A stretch of 64,000 nucleotides of DNA from RZYX01 sp036654375 (GCA_036654375.1 JAVVSD010000004.1:62001-126000); one strand, 5' to 3'. Shown: positions 42,401 through 52,148, numbered from the stretch's first letter. Notes: generated by a model from the sequence alone, not told the origin. Translations and numbers: made by a program.

Positions 42401-43768
42401 TTATTTTGAGCCTTTATCTTCAATCAAATTGATTTTAATATCAAATTCCTTAAGGCTGTAGTCCTTGTGAACACGACATAAAGAAAGCGTTATGGTATCC
42501 CCGACCTTGCTATTTTCTATTTCGTCGAGCAGAACGCCTGATGTGCTGAGTTTTTTACCATTAACAGCAGTAATAAGATCACCAACCTGTGCGTCTGTTC
42601 CATTCAGGCTACTATTTTCATCAATAGCTGCGATGACAACGGAGCCATTTGGCAAGCCTTTTATCTGAACAATCATGCTGTATGTCTGGCTGCTGCTTAC
42701 TTCACTAAAACTAATTCCCAGTTTTGGTCTGTTTGGAACATAGCCATTTGCAATTATCTTGTCAACTATATCCTTTGCAACAGATATCGGAATTGCAAAG
42801 CCCATTCCCTCATACTCAGTATCTGCTATTTTTGAAGAATTTATTCCAATAACCTGCCCATAGCTGTTTACTAACGCACCACCGGAGTTGCCGGGGTTAA
42901 TTGCGGCATCATGCTGTATACAAGGCATTGAATAGCCAGATTCTCCTGCAGCTGTCACTCTGTCTATTGCAGATACGACTCCAGCTGTGAACGAACCATA
43001 AAATGCTGTTCCTCCCGGATTTCCAATCGCATAAACAGGTTCAGCAACTTGAAGCTTTGAAGAATCGCCAAACTCTGCAACCTTAAATCCTGTTTTTGCA
43101 ATTCTAAGAACACCGACATCGGTCTTGTTGTCATATCCAACAATCTCCGCGTCATGCTTTGTGCCATTGCTTGTCTGGATTCTAACACTTGTACCAGCGG
43201 TATTAATTATGTGTGCACAGGTGATGACATAAGTGCTACCTTTATCCTCTGTCATAATTACACCAGATCCTTCACCCGCTAATCGATTGTCTTGATATGC
43301 TAAAACTGCAATTACTGATTCTGACACTTTCTTGGCAACCTGAACGCTTGTCAACACTCCTGTCGGTGCCGCTCCATCATCCTTTGATGGTGATGGAGTC
43401 GGTTTGATATCTATTGACGGAGTATCTCCCTGATTTGTTGTTTGCGTGTTTCCTCCGCCATTATCCTCATCAAAGAAGGCAATTGCAATAACAATTCCGC
43501 ATACAGCAACAACAGCAAGTATAAGCCCAACAAAAACTCTTATGCCTGTTTTTTGTGGCTTTTTGGGATATTTGGGTGGTTTCTGCGATGAACTAAAGTG
43601 ACTTCCACTTGGACTTCCACTTGGATTTCCACCTGAACTGTCCCCACTCATTTGTCCATAATACCCACTTGGCGGATTTGTATTATTATTATTATTTGAC
43701 TGTGGCTTGGGTGATGTGCCATTGTCATTTGTTTTATCAGAATCATTCTTATTGTTATTAATATCCAT
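42401..43768 (-). CDS. htrA: HtrA/DegP-type serine protease with PDZ domain
   Basis: Membrane-anchored quality-control protease, 455 residues. The first 70 residues are Asn/Gly/Ser-rich and cytosolic, then one membrane helix (VFVGLILAVVAVCGIVIAI). The trypsin-like domain has the triad: His in VITCAHIIN, Asp in NKTDVGVLRI and Ser in NPGNSGGALVN. A C-terminal PDZ domain includes LNGTDAQVGDLITAVNGKKL. It is cytosol-in, protease-out. RBS AAGGGG. The histidine kinase gene ends 18 bases upstream, so RR-HK-HtrA form one operon, a layout known for envelope stress systems such as CssRS-HtrA. Confidence 0.94.
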   Translation of the reverse strand: MDINNNKNDSDKTNDNGTSPKPQSNNNNNTNPPSGYYGQMSGDSSGGNPSGSPSGSHFSSSQKPPKYPKKPQKTGIRVFVGLILAVVAVCGIVIAIAFFDEDNGGGNTQTTNQGDTPSIDIKPTPSPSKDDGAAPTGVLTSVQVAKKVSESVIAVLAYQDNRLAGEGSGVIMTEDKGSTYVITCAHIINTAGTSVRIQTSNGTKHDAEIVGYDNKTDVGVLRIAKTGFKVAEFGDSSKLQVAEPVYAIGNPGGTAFYGSFTAGVVSAIDRVTAAGESGYSMPCIQHDAAINPGNSGGALVNSYGQVIGINSSKIADTEYEGMGFAIPISVAKDIVDKIIANGYVPNRPKLGISFSEVSSSQTYSMIVQIKGLPNGSVVIAAIDENSSLNGTDAQVGDLITAVNGKKLSTSGVLLDEIENSKVGDTITLSLCRVHKDYSLKEFDIKINLIEDKGSK

Positions 43769-43786
43769 TCTTAAACCCCTTAAAAT

Positions 43787-45265
43787 TTATTTAATGTTCT
43801 TAGGTATCCAGAAAATAAATTCTGTGTACTCACCCTGCTTACTTCTGGCCGCAATCTGACCTCCATGCATCTCGACAATGCTCTTTACTAAATAAAGACC
43901 CAGTCCTGCACCCTTTACATCTTCACTTCTTGATTTGTCTACCTTGTAGAATCTTTCAAAAATTCTTCCAACTTCTTCTGATGGAATACCACCACCAGTG
44001 TTTCTTATTCCTGCAATTATTCTATCTTTTTCCTGTGCAACAGAAACACGAATGGAGCCACCCTCCTCGGTAAACTTAACCGCATTGTCAACCAGATTAT
44101 AGATAACCTGATGAATTAAATCCTCATCAGCATCGACTGCAATAGTCTGAAGCTTTTCAAGTCCTTCAACCATAATGTGCTTTTTATCTATTCTTTGCTC
44201 AAAAGTTATCAATATATTAAATATCATATGCGATATGTCAAAGGTATTTTTATTAAGAGTTAGCTCACCTGCCTCAATTTTTGACAGATTAAGCATTGAT
44301 ATTACAAGCCTTGAAAGACGCTTAACTTCATCTGAAACAATTCGCAGGTAATAATCTTGCTTTTCAGGCGGTATTGTCCCATCAAGAACTCCGTCGATAA
44401 AGCCCCCTATCGTTGTCATTGGAGTTTTAAGCTCATGAGAAACATTTGCAACAAAACTTCGTCGCGATGCCTCTATTGTTGCCAGCGACTTTGCCATTGC
44501 ATTTAGCCCCTGAGCAAGTTCCCCAAGCTCGTCATTATTCGTTATAATAACCCGCTGTGAAAAGTCACCGTTTGCATAGTTCTTTATCATTTTTGACATT
44601 TCCTGCAAAGGCTTCGTTATGCTATAAGTAAATCCATAAACAACTGTCGAAGTTAGCACAATTGTTATTATCGCCGCAAATAAAAATAACCTTACCATTC
44701 CGCCGATAAAAGGTCTAAGCCCTTCAACAACAGGCTCGGTTGCAAACACATAACCGATAGTCTTCCCGTTAGAGTTTATTTTATCACTTACAATAATATG
44801 TGACTCTTCATACATTCCCTCAAGCTCATCCATTGAGTAGCCATCGCCTTTTTGAGCCATTTCAAGAATTCGTTTTGGGATTTTATATCCATTATGTTTT
44901 TCGCATTTTCCGCCGTTTAAAACTTCCATATCAGTTGAAAGAAGATCTTTGCAAAGAATTATTCTTCCCTGTAAATCTGTAACAAAAACATCCGCCTCAA
45001 TTGCAGAGGACATTATGTTTAACATATTACACATTATAAATACAGATGTTTCATTGTCCTTATCAATCTTTCCAGATTCAAACAGTTCCTGCGTTGTTTT
45101 TGAAACTGTTTCAACATTTTCTTTCAAAACATCAATTTTGCTTGTTGTCCAATAATCTGAAACAAAAGACAAAAGAGAAATTCCCATTATTAAAACACTT
45201 GCAAGCAAAATGGAAACGGAAGCAACAAAATATTTTTTAAACAGACTACTTTTTTTACCGTCCAT
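43787..45265 (-). CDS. Sensor histidine kinase
   Basis: 492 residues. Two membrane helices (about 18-38 and 180-205) flank an extracytoplasmic sensor. A HAMP domain follows (YGFTYSITKPLQEMSKMIKN), then HisKA with the phosphorylated His in VANVSHELKTPMTTIGGF, and the ATPase core with N box LVDNAVKFTEEGG, GGGIPSEEVGRIFERF and GAGLGLYLVKSIVEMH. All catalytic residues are present. ATG follows GAGGTATTG. It lies between its response regulator and htrA, pointing to envelope or secretion stress as the signal. Confidence 0.94.
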   Translation of the reverse strand: MDGKKSSLFKKYFVASVSILLASVLIMGISLLSFVSDYWTTSKIDVLKENVETVSKTTQELFESGKIDKDNETSVFIMCNMLNIMSSAIEADVFVTDLQGRIILCKDLLSTDMEVLNGGKCEKHNGYKIPKRILEMAQKGDGYSMDELEGMYEESHIIVSDKINSNGKTIGYVFATEPVVEGLRPFIGGMVRLFLFAAIITIVLTSTVVYGFTYSITKPLQEMSKMIKNYANGDFSQRVIITNNDELGELAQGLNAMAKSLATIEASRRSFVANVSHELKTPMTTIGGFIDGVLDGTIPPEKQDYYLRIVSDEVKRLSRLVISMLNLSKIEAGELTLNKNTFDISHMIFNILITFEQRIDKKHIMVEGLEKLQTIAVDADEDLIHQVIYNLVDNAVKFTEEGGSIRVSVAQEKDRIIAGIRNTGGGIPSEEVGRIFERFYKVDKSRSEDVKGAGLGLYLVKSIVEMHGGQIAARSKQGEYTEFIFWIPKNIK

Positions 45266-45292
45266 TACAATACCTCAAAGCTTAGTTTTTTA

Positions 45293-45982
45293 TTATTCCT
45301 TAATTTCAAATTTGTATCCAACGCCCCAGACAGTTTTAAGCTCCCATTTTGGTGAAACGCCTTCAAGCTTCTCACGCAGACGCTTAACATGAACATCAAC
45401 CGTTCTTGAGTCGCCATAATAGTCAAATCCCCAAACTTCGTCAAGAAGCTGATCTCTTGTAAAAACTCTGTTTGGATTGCTTGCAAGATGAAAAACAAGC
45501 TCAAGCTCTTTAGGTGGAGTACTTATTTGTACACCTTTTACTTTTAGCTCATAATTTGTTAAATTAATTGAAAGGCCATCGAATTCAACCAGTTTATTGG
45601 CTTCCTCTGTTGTTGCAGAAGTTCTGCGTAGCACTGCCTTTATTCTTGCTATTACTTCCTTTGCATCAAAGGGCTTTACAACATAGTCATCTGCTCCAAG
45701 CTCAAGCCCAAGAACCTTGTCAAAGGTTTCACCCTTTGCAGTAATCATAATAATTGGCTTGTCAGATGTTTTTCGTATTTCTCTGCAAACCTGCCATCCA
45801 TCAAGTTTTGGAAGCATTATGTCAAGCACTACCAAGTCTGGCTTTTGCTCATGAAAAGCAGCTACCGCAGCCTCTCCGTCATTTGCCAAAACAACTGAAA
45901 ATCCTTCTTTTTCGATGTAAAGCCTTAACAGTTCGCAAATATTTATATCATCGTCAACTACCAAAATTTTTACTGAATTCAT
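45293..45982 (-). CDS. OmpR/PhoB-family response regulator
   Basis: 229 residues: receiver domain with acidic pocket (VVDDDINI), phosphorylated Asp in LVVLDIMLPKLDGW, Thr in IMITAKGE and Lys in VVKPFDAKEV; then a winged-helix DNA-binding domain with PKELELVFHLASNPNRVFTRDQLLDEVWGFDYYGDS split as usual by the recognition helix, SRTVDVHVKRLREKLE. ATG follows AGGAGGG. First gene of the RR-HK-HtrA operon; probably controls htrA. Confidence 0.95.
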   Translation of the reverse strand: MNSVKILVVDDDINICELLRLYIEKEGFSVVLANDGEAAVAAFHEQKPDLVVLDIMLPKLDGWQVCREIRKTSDKPIIMITAKGETFDKVLGLELGADDYVVKPFDAKEVIARIKAVLRRTSATTEEANKLVEFDGLSINLTNYELKVKGVQISTPPKELELVFHLASNPNRVFTRDQLLDEVWGFDYYGDSRTVDVHVKRLREKLEGVSPKWELKTVWGVGYKFEIKE

Positions 45983-46190
45983 TATTGAACCCTCCTATAG
46001 GACATTTTACAGTTTTCATATTTTGTTTCTGTGAACATTATTTTAACTTTTTATTATATTTGTTAACCATTTCTATTTAATCACAAATATGAACAACTGT
46101 CAAAACAATTCATGATAGCATAGCATTTATTTTTATTTTTTAGCAATATCAAGCTGCTTTTTTACAGCATTTTAGTTTATAATAAAATTT

Positions 46191-46220
46191 AAGCCATGGC
46201 ATAATGTCACGGCTTTGTTT
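46191..46220 (-). terminator. Likely terminator of the formate/nitrite channel gene
   Basis: AAGCCATG (46191-46198) pairs with CACGGCTT (46209-46216) with a wobble. The minus-strand RNA continues AAATTTTATT. Confidence 0.55.
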
Positions 46221-46222
46221 TA

Positions 46223-47104
46223 TTATTTTATTGCTAACTCGGCTTTGCTCACGCTTTTTTCCTTCTCTGACGGTGAAGCCTCATTGGGCTTTGCTGGCTT
46301 TAAATATGCAAGCCAATAAAGTACTCCGACTAACAACGACCCTCCAATGATATTACCAAGTGTAACTGGTATGAGGTTATTTATAAAGAAATTGCTCCAT
46401 GTTAGTAATTGTGTATCAATACCCGCTGAAATTGCTGCCTGTGCATAGACTGGATTTGCGTTTGCAATTATTGCTGATGGAATTGTATACATATTTGCAA
46501 TACAATGCTCATACCCACTGACAACAAACAGCATTATTGGCAAAAATGAGGCAATTATTTTTCCCGAAACAGTTTTTGCACCAAAGCTCATCCAAACGCC
46601 AACGCATACAAGGGTATTGCAAAGAATTCCCAAAACCATAGCGGGCAAAAAGTCAAGCGAACACTTATACGCACCAGATTTTATCGTTGCAACTGCAATA
46701 GCATTGGATGCTATTGAAAGCTGTCCGCCAAAGTTGACTGCCCATGCAACAAAAATAGAACCAACAAAGTTCGCAATATATACAACGACCCAATTGCGAA
46801 GCATTTTTGCAAAAGTTATCTGTTTGCTTAAAATTCCAACTATCATAAGATTATTTCCTGTGAACAGTTCTGCACCTGCAATTATAACCATTACAAGCCC
46901 CACTGGAAAAATAACAGCTGATAAAAGTTTTGCAAGACTTGGATTTGCGATTGCTCCAGATGCAACAATTGAACCACTTCCTGCAAGCGCAATGAATACA
47001 CCTGCAAAGAACCCGAGCGCAATTAATTTGCCAATAGACATTGAGGCCTTGTTTTTTGCAACAGTCAGACAAGCTTCTGCAATTTGCGGTGGTGCGTTCA
47101 TCAT
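46223..47104 (-). CDS. Formate/nitrite transporter family channel (FocA-like)
   Basis: 293-residue pentameric membrane channel. The FNT pattern is clear: six hydrophobic spans, an N-terminal LALGFFAGVFIALAG-like segment, the two signatures AGAELFTGNNLMIV and GILCNTLVCVGVWMSFGAKT, and SGYEHCIANMYTIP with the conserved pore His. A Lys/Glu/Ser-rich tail (EKEKSVSKAELAIK) ends it. Formate export or uptake is likely, given the hydrogenase operon behind it on the same strand. ATG 47104 or the next ATG is the start. Confidence 0.93.
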   Translation of the reverse strand: MMNAPPQIAEACLTVAKNKASMSIGKLIALGFFAGVFIALAGSGSIVASGAIANPSLAKLLSAVIFPVGLVMVIIAGAELFTGNNLMIVGILSKQITFAKMLRNWVVVYIANFVGSIFVAWAVNFGGQLSIASNAIAVATIKSGAYKCSLDFLPAMVLGILCNTLVCVGVWMSFGAKTVSGKIIASFLPIMLFVVSGYEHCIANMYTIPSAIIANANPVYAQAAISAGIDTQLLTWSNFFINNLIPVTLGNIIGGSLLVGVLYWLAYLKPAKPNEASPSEKEKSVSKAELAIK

Positions 47105-47280
47105 AATAATCAGCTTCTTTCTTTTTTAAAACAATTTTAAACATGATAACATTTTATTTTGATTAATACAATAATATTTATAAATTTTATGCTAACTTCC
47201 ACAATATGTATGAATTATAAAAATTGTGATAGCGTATATAGATAGAATGACATTTTATTTCCCTAACTCAAAAAATGCTC

Positions 47281-47309
47281 AAGACACCTGTTTTTAAAAC
47301 AGGTGTCTT
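47281..47309 (-). terminator. Terminator of hndABCD
   Basis: Arms AAGACACCTG (47281-47290) and CAGGTGTCTT (47300-47309), extended by T/A pairs. The minus-strand RNA continues GAGCATTTTTTG. Confidence 0.82.
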
Positions 47310-47330
47310 GATTTAGTTAATATTATTGTA

Positions 47331-49073
47331 TTAATAAACGGATCTTTCTGTGTACTGAGTATGAAGAATTTCATGAGCCTTGTGGCTGTTTGGCTCACCT
47401 AAATATGTATCATAAAGCTCTTTTACAGCCGGGTTTTCATGGCTCTTTCTAAGCTTCATCGCACTGTCCTCTGAGTAAAGTGCTTTGGCTCGCTCGGCTC
47501 TCAGGTCAATATTGTTTCTAACATAACCTGGCTGAATTGGCTGGCCTCCACCATTTACACATCCGCCTGGACATGCCATAACTTCGATAAAGTGATAGTC
47601 TGCCTTGCCCTCTTTTATCAGGTCAAGCAACTTACTTGCGTTTTCAAGCCCAGATGTTACAGCTACTCTTACCTTTGTTCCAGCAAGGTCATACTCGGCT
47701 TCTTTAACTCCCTCAATCCCACGAACATCATTGAAATCAAGGCTCTGAAGTTCCTTGCCTGTTACAACCTCTGCAACGGTACGAAGAGCGGCTTCCATAA
47801 CTCCGCCTGTTGCACCAAAAATGTGTGCTGCACCCGAGGCAATTCCAAGAGGTGAGTCAAATTTTTCGTCACAAAGCTCCTCAAACATTATACCTGCTGT
47901 CTTTATCATTGTTGCAAGCTCACGGGTTGTGATAGAAACATCAACATCCTTATATCCCGCAGCTTCCTGATGGTCGCGAGTTACCTCAAATTTCTTTGCT
48001 GTGCAAGGCATAACGCTGACAACAAATATATCTTTAGGGTCAATCCCCATCTTCTCAGCATAGTAAGTTTTTACAAGTGCACCGTACATCTGCTGTGGTG
48101 ATTTGCATGAAGAAAGGTTTGGAATAAACTCTGGATAATAATGCTCACAGAACTTTATCCATCCCGGTGAACATGATGTTATAAGAGGCAATGCTCCACC
48201 GTTTTTAATGCGTCCCAAAAGCTCTGTTCCCTCTTCAAGTATTGTGACATCGGCAGCAAAGTCAACATCAAACACCTTGTCAAATCCAAGTCTGCGAAGT
48301 GATGCTGCAAGCTTGCCCTCAACATTTGTCCCGATAGGCATTCCAAAACATTCGCCAAGCTGTGCACGAACAGATGGCGCAGGAGCTGCAACAACATGCT
48401 TCGTTTCGTCCTTAAGTGCCTCCCAGATAGCCTGTGTGCCATCTTTTTCTATCAAGGCTCCTGTTGGACAAACTGAAATGCACTGCCCGCAGAATACACA
48501 CGATGTATCTGCAAGAGGAATATCAAATGTGCTTGCAATATGTGTTTCAAAGCCACGGTCATTACATCCAATAACTGCAGCGTGCTGATTGTGCTTGCAC
48601 ACAGCAACGCAACGACGGCAAAGAATACATTTTGAGTTATCTCTTATAAGGTGTGGGGCAGAATCGTCTATATCTGGTGCCAAATCCGTACCATTACCAA
48701 AGCGTGACTGGTCAACACCATATTCCAAAGAAAGTGCCTGAAGCTCACAAGTTTGGCTTCTGGAGCATGATAGGCAGTCCATTCTGTGATTGGAAAGTAT
48801 AAGCTCTAAAGTCGTTTTGCGTGATTTTCTCAAAGCGGGTGTGTTTGTCAAAACCTCCATGCCCTCTGCTACTGGGTAAACGCAAGCTGCCGCGAGGGCA
48901 CGAGCGCCTTTAACTTCAACAACGCACATACGGCACGCACCGATGGCGTTAATGTCCTTAAGATAGCATAATGTTGGTATACGAATGCCGGCAATTCTGG
49001 CGGCTTCTAATATCGTGGCATTTTGGGGAGCCTCGACCTCAATCCCGTTAATGGTCAGTTTAACAGTTTCCAT
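47331..49073 (-). CDS. hndD: NAD(P)-linked [FeFe] hydrogenase catalytic subunit (HndD/HydA)
   Basis: Reversible H2 oxidation/proton reduction, here tied to NAD(P)H (and possibly ferredoxin) by partner subunits. 580 residues. N-terminal 2Fe-2S domain (CRMCVVEVKG), His-ligated cluster (NHRMDCLSCSRSQTC), two 4Fe-4S motifs (CILCRRCVAVC and CVFCGQCISVCPTGA), and the H-cluster signatures TSCSPGWIKF, MPCTAKKFE and ACPGGCVNGGGQP. A small-subunit-like C-terminal tail follows (AERAKALYSED ... HEILHTQYTERSVY). All H-cluster cysteines are present. Last of four genes hndA-B-C-D. Maturases HydEFG are not in the window. Confidence 0.95.
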   Translation of the reverse strand: METVKLTINGIEVEAPQNATILEAARIAGIRIPTLCYLKDINAIGACRMCVVEVKGARALAAACVYPVAEGMEVLTNTPALRKSRKTTLELILSNHRMDCLSCSRSQTCELQALSLEYGVDQSRFGNGTDLAPDIDDSAPHLIRDNSKCILCRRCVAVCKHNQHAAVIGCNDRGFETHIASTFDIPLADTSCVFCGQCISVCPTGALIEKDGTQAIWEALKDETKHVVAAPAPSVRAQLGECFGMPIGTNVEGKLAASLRRLGFDKVFDVDFAADVTILEEGTELLGRIKNGGALPLITSCSPGWIKFCEHYYPEFIPNLSSCKSPQQMYGALVKTYYAEKMGIDPKDIFVVSVMPCTAKKFEVTRDHQEAAGYKDVDVSITTRELATMIKTAGIMFEELCDEKFDSPLGIASGAAHIFGATGGVMEAALRTVAEVVTGKELQSLDFNDVRGIEGVKEAEYDLAGTKVRVAVTSGLENASKLLDLIKEGKADYHFIEVMACPGGCVNGGGQPIQPGYVRNNIDLRAERAKALYSEDSAMKLRKSHENPAVKELYDTYLGEPNSHKAHEILHTQYTERSVY

Positions 49074-49105
49074 ATTCGAGTTATCCCTTTCTTATTAAAT
49101 TTTTG

Positions 49106-50602
49106 TTATTTTTTAGTAATTGCATCAAATTTGCATGTATCCATACATGCACCACACTTGATACATTTATCTTGGTCAATTATATGTGCAACCTTTACTT
49201 CGCCATTTATAGCTTCAACAGGGCAAATTCTTGCACACGCTGTACATCCCTTACACTTATCTTCATCAATAACAAATCTCAGAAGCTTTTTGCAAACAGC
49301 TGCAGGACACCTTTTATCAACAACATGGGCAATATATTCATCTCTGAAATAACGCATTGTTGAAAGCACTGGGTTTGGAGCTGTCTGCCCAAGCGCACAA
49401 AGTGAATTTGCTTTGATATGATAGCAAAGTTCTTCCATTTTGTCCAAATCTTCAAGAGTTGCATTTCCTTCTGTTATTTTTTCAAGCATTTGAAGAAGTC
49501 TTTTGGTTCCGATACGGCATGGTGCACATTTTCCGCAAGATTCATCCACAGTAAACTCAAGGAAGAACTTTGCGATATCTACCATACAGGTGTCCTCATC
49601 CATAACTATAAGTCCGCCTGAACCCATCATCGCACCGATTGCAATAAGGTTGTCATAGTCAATCTCAGTGTCTATAAGTGCTGCAGGTATACATCCGCCT
49701 GACGGGCCGCCTGTCTGTGCTGCCTTAAACTTTTTACCGTTCGGTATACCTCCTCCGATTTCTTCGATAATCTCACGAAGAGTTGTTCCCATTGGAATTT
49801 CTACCAAACCTGTGTTGTTTATTTTTCCAACAACGCAAAATACTTTTGTTCCCTTTGAGCGTTCTGTTCCCATTGCTGAGAACCAATCCGAACCCTTTAG
49901 AAGTATGCGTGGGATGTTTGCATAAGTTTCAACATTGTTAAGGACTGTTGGCTTACCAAAAAGACCTTTAACAGCTGGGAACGGTGGGCGTGGACGCGGC
50001 TCTCCCCTGTTGCCTTCAATTGAAGTCATAAGGGCTGTTTCTTCTCCACATACAAAAGCACCAGATCCAAGTCTTAGTTCAAGATCAAAATTAAAGCCAC
50101 TATCAAAAATATTTTCACCCAAAAATCCATAATCTCTTGCTTGATTTATTGCAATTTCAAGCCTTTTGATTGCTATTGGGTATTCCGCACGAACATATAT
50201 GTAGCCTTGGCTTGCACCAATTGCATACCCTGCAATTGTCATTGCTTCAATGACTGCGTGTGGGTCGCCTTCTAAAACCGAGCGGTCCATAAACGCACCT
50301 GGGTCACCTTCATCTGCATTACAGCAGACATATTTAACATCATTTACGCTTTTGCTTGCAAATTCCCATTTCAATCCCGTTGGAAATCCTCCACCTCCAC
50401 GGCCACGAAGTCCAGAGCGTTTAATGCAATCAATAACCTCTGTCGGTTTCATTGATGTAAGCACATTTCCAAGTGCAGCATAGCCATCAAGTGCTATGTA
50501 TTCATCAATTAGTTCCGGGTTAATTATTCCGCAATTGCGAAGTGCCACACGCTCTTGTTTTGCAAAGAATTTCGTATCCTTCAAGGATGTAACAGTGTCC
50601 AT
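49106..50602 (-). CDS. hndC: NADH-binding flavoprotein subunit (HndC/NuoF-like) without the N-terminal ferredoxin domain
   Basis: 498 residues. FMN/NADH site SGLRGRGGGGFPTGLKWEF, CNADEGDPGAFMDRSVLEGDP, GSGAFVCGEETALMTSIEG, and the 4Fe-4S motif SCGKCAPCRIGTKRLLQ. The C-terminus adds two ferredoxin-like motifs, CKGCTACARICPVEA and CIKCGACMDTCKFDA, typical of HydB/HndC. The thioredoxin-like 2Fe-2S domain often fused to the front of HydB is absent; it is supplied by the next gene upstream, hndB. It transfers electrons between NAD(P)H and the hydrogenase; bifurcation with ferredoxin is known for close relatives. ATG follows AAAGGAGGA. Confidence 0.94.
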   Translation of the reverse strand: MDTVTSLKDTKFFAKQERVALRNCGIINPELIDEYIALDGYAALGNVLTSMKPTEVIDCIKRSGLRGRGGGGFPTGLKWEFASKSVNDVKYVCCNADEGDPGAFMDRSVLEGDPHAVIEAMTIAGYAIGASQGYIYVRAEYPIAIKRLEIAINQARDYGFLGENIFDSGFNFDLELRLGSGAFVCGEETALMTSIEGNRGEPRPRPPFPAVKGLFGKPTVLNNVETYANIPRILLKGSDWFSAMGTERSKGTKVFCVVGKINNTGLVEIPMGTTLREIIEEIGGGIPNGKKFKAAQTGGPSGGCIPAALIDTEIDYDNLIAIGAMMGSGGLIVMDEDTCMVDIAKFFLEFTVDESCGKCAPCRIGTKRLLQMLEKITEGNATLEDLDKMEELCYHIKANSLCALGQTAPNPVLSTMRYFRDEYIAHVVDKRCPAAVCKKLLRFVIDEDKCKGCTACARICPVEAINGEVKVAHIIDQDKCIKCGACMDTCKFDAITKK

Positions 50603-50619
50603 AATACATTTGTCCTCCT

Positions 50620-50982
50620 TTACTGTGCAGCACCGATGGTATATTCTTCAACCACCTGCTTATTTAATAAGTGCTGATCTACAATTTTTGTAACTTTTTC
50701 AGGTGTTACAAGAACATAAGTAACCTTTTCTTTTCCTGGCTCGTGAACTTCTATAACAGGCTCATAACAACAAATTCCGATACATCCTGTTTGCGACACC
50801 ATAATATCTGGAGCCTTTTGTGCAACTTGCTTAATCAGTTCGTTATAAACTGGGGTTGCTCCCGCAGAAATACCACAAGTCGCCATGCCGACTACAACAC
50901 GAGTTGTAGTTGCATCTTCTCCCAGATTTGATTTTTTAAGTGCTTCCGCTTTTAAAGCGGAGAGTTCTTGAAGAGTTTTCAT
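50620..50982 (-). CDS. hndB: Thioredoxin-like 2Fe-2S ferredoxin subunit (HndB-like)
   Basis: About 120 residues. TTRVVVGMATCGISAGATPVY holds the first Cys, and QTGCIGICCYEPVIEVHEPG holds the further ones, matching the thioredoxin-like 2Fe-2S fold of HndB and of the HydB N-terminus. It carries electrons within the Hnd complex. Start is ATG 50982 after AGGAGGTG; a GTG four codons up overlaps that site. It sits between hndA and hndC with short gaps. Confidence 0.92.
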   Translation of the reverse strand: MKTLQELSALKAEALKKSNLGEDATTTRVVVGMATCGISAGATPVYNELIKQVAQKAPDIMVSQTGCIGICCYEPVIEVHEPGKEKVTYVLVTPEKVTKIVDQHLLNKQVVEEYTIGAAQ

Positions 50983-51012
50983 TGTACTTAGCACCTCCTA
51001 CACAATTATTCT

Positions 51013-51507
51013 TTATAAGTATTTCTTAATTATATTGGGAATATCATCTGCGACAAGCTGGCCATAAACATCATCGTTAACTGTCATTACAGGTGCAAGT
51101 CCACACGCACCAATGCAACGAGTAGCATCTAAAGAAAATTTTCCGTCTTCTGTAATTCCGCCTGCTTCAATTCCAAGCTCTTCCTGCAATTTTAGAAGAA
51201 TATCCTGAGAACCCTTAACATAGCACGCAGTTCCAAGGCAAACGCTTACCCTGTTTTCACCTTTTGGGTTAAGGGTGAACTGTGAGTAAAAGGTTACTAC
51301 CCCATATACTTCAGATAGTGATAGTCCCAATTCCTTTGCAATGATTGACTGGACTTCAATTGGCAGATAGCCATATAGTTCCTGTGCCTGTTGAAGTATC
51401 GGCATCAATGCACCCTTCTGGCTCTTAATTCCTGAAATAATTTCCATCAGTTTAAATTCCTGCTCTGCTGTTCCCTTAAAAGGCACTGCAGTCTTACGTT
51501 TAGCCAT
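51013..51507 (-). CDS. hndA: 24-kDa-type 2Fe-2S subunit (HndA/NuoE-like)
   Basis: 164 residues. The NuoE fold is marked by LMPILQQAQELYGYLPIEVQ, VYGVVTFYSQFTLNP, and the 2Fe-2S cysteines in VCLGTACYVKGS and ATRCIGACGLAPVMTVND. It passes electrons to the flavoprotein. ATG follows AAGGAGGGA. It is the first gene of the hydrogenase operon, so regulation is set in the gap upstream. Confidence 0.94.
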   Translation of the reverse strand: MAKRKTAVPFKGTAEQEFKLMEIISGIKSQKGALMPILQQAQELYGYLPIEVQSIIAKELGLSLSEVYGVVTFYSQFTLNPKGENRVSVCLGTACYVKGSQDILLKLQEELGIEAGGITEDGKFSLDATRCIGACGLAPVMTVNDDVYGQLVADDIPNIIKKYL

Positions 51508-52148
51508 TAAATTCCCTCCTTAATTTATCCCTAAACAATCACGAAAATTTATATAAGACGAATAAAGCATTCGCAATTGTAATTAAAAACAACAATTCAA
51601 AGTTTAGACTTAGGGTTGATTTATGGTTATTTTTCCATACTAAATAATATATTAGATGATAACATACAACAATTACCATTTCAACAAACAGGAAAAGCAC
51701 TGGATATTGTTAAATTATGTGCAAATATTGTTTGAATTTTATAAATAAATACGAGTATTTTAAGTAACTGCATTGATTTACGCAATATGCTTTGTTAAAT
51801 TAATATCATTTATATTATTAAAATTATATCTTATTTGACATATAATTATCAATATGAAGGTTTGTCATTTGTATGATTGGTTAAACAATTGACAAGTTTT
51901 AGCATCACTTTTGTTTAAAACTAAAAAAATTTTAACAATCTTATTTATATTTTATTAAATTTGCTATTTTTTCTACTAAATCAAAATGAAACATCGTATG
52001 CTTTTAAGCCTTTATTTTGTTTAATAATTCATAAACCCTAATAGTTGGGCTTGTTTGAAATTTACTATGATGAACTTAATACAATGTAAATGTGAATATC
52101 ATAACAAATATTTCAATAAAAATATTTTTTTGAAATATAACCAAAAAT
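51508..52148. promoter_or_regulatory. Long AT-rich intergenic region upstream of hndABCD
   Basis: About 640 bases without a credible gene. It should hold the hnd promoter on the minus strand. TTGTTAA-ATTA-TGTGCAA at 51707-51724 resembles the Rex consensus (TTGTTAA-N4-TTAACAA) on one side and partly on the other; Rex control of hydrogenases is known in Clostridia, but this match is weak. I could not fix the promoter with confidence. Confidence 0.35.

Noticed and set aside
51508..52148. A hidden gene or RNA in the long AT-rich gap upstream of the hydrogenase
   Set aside because: No frame of useful length, no strong hairpin and no ribosome site on either strand.
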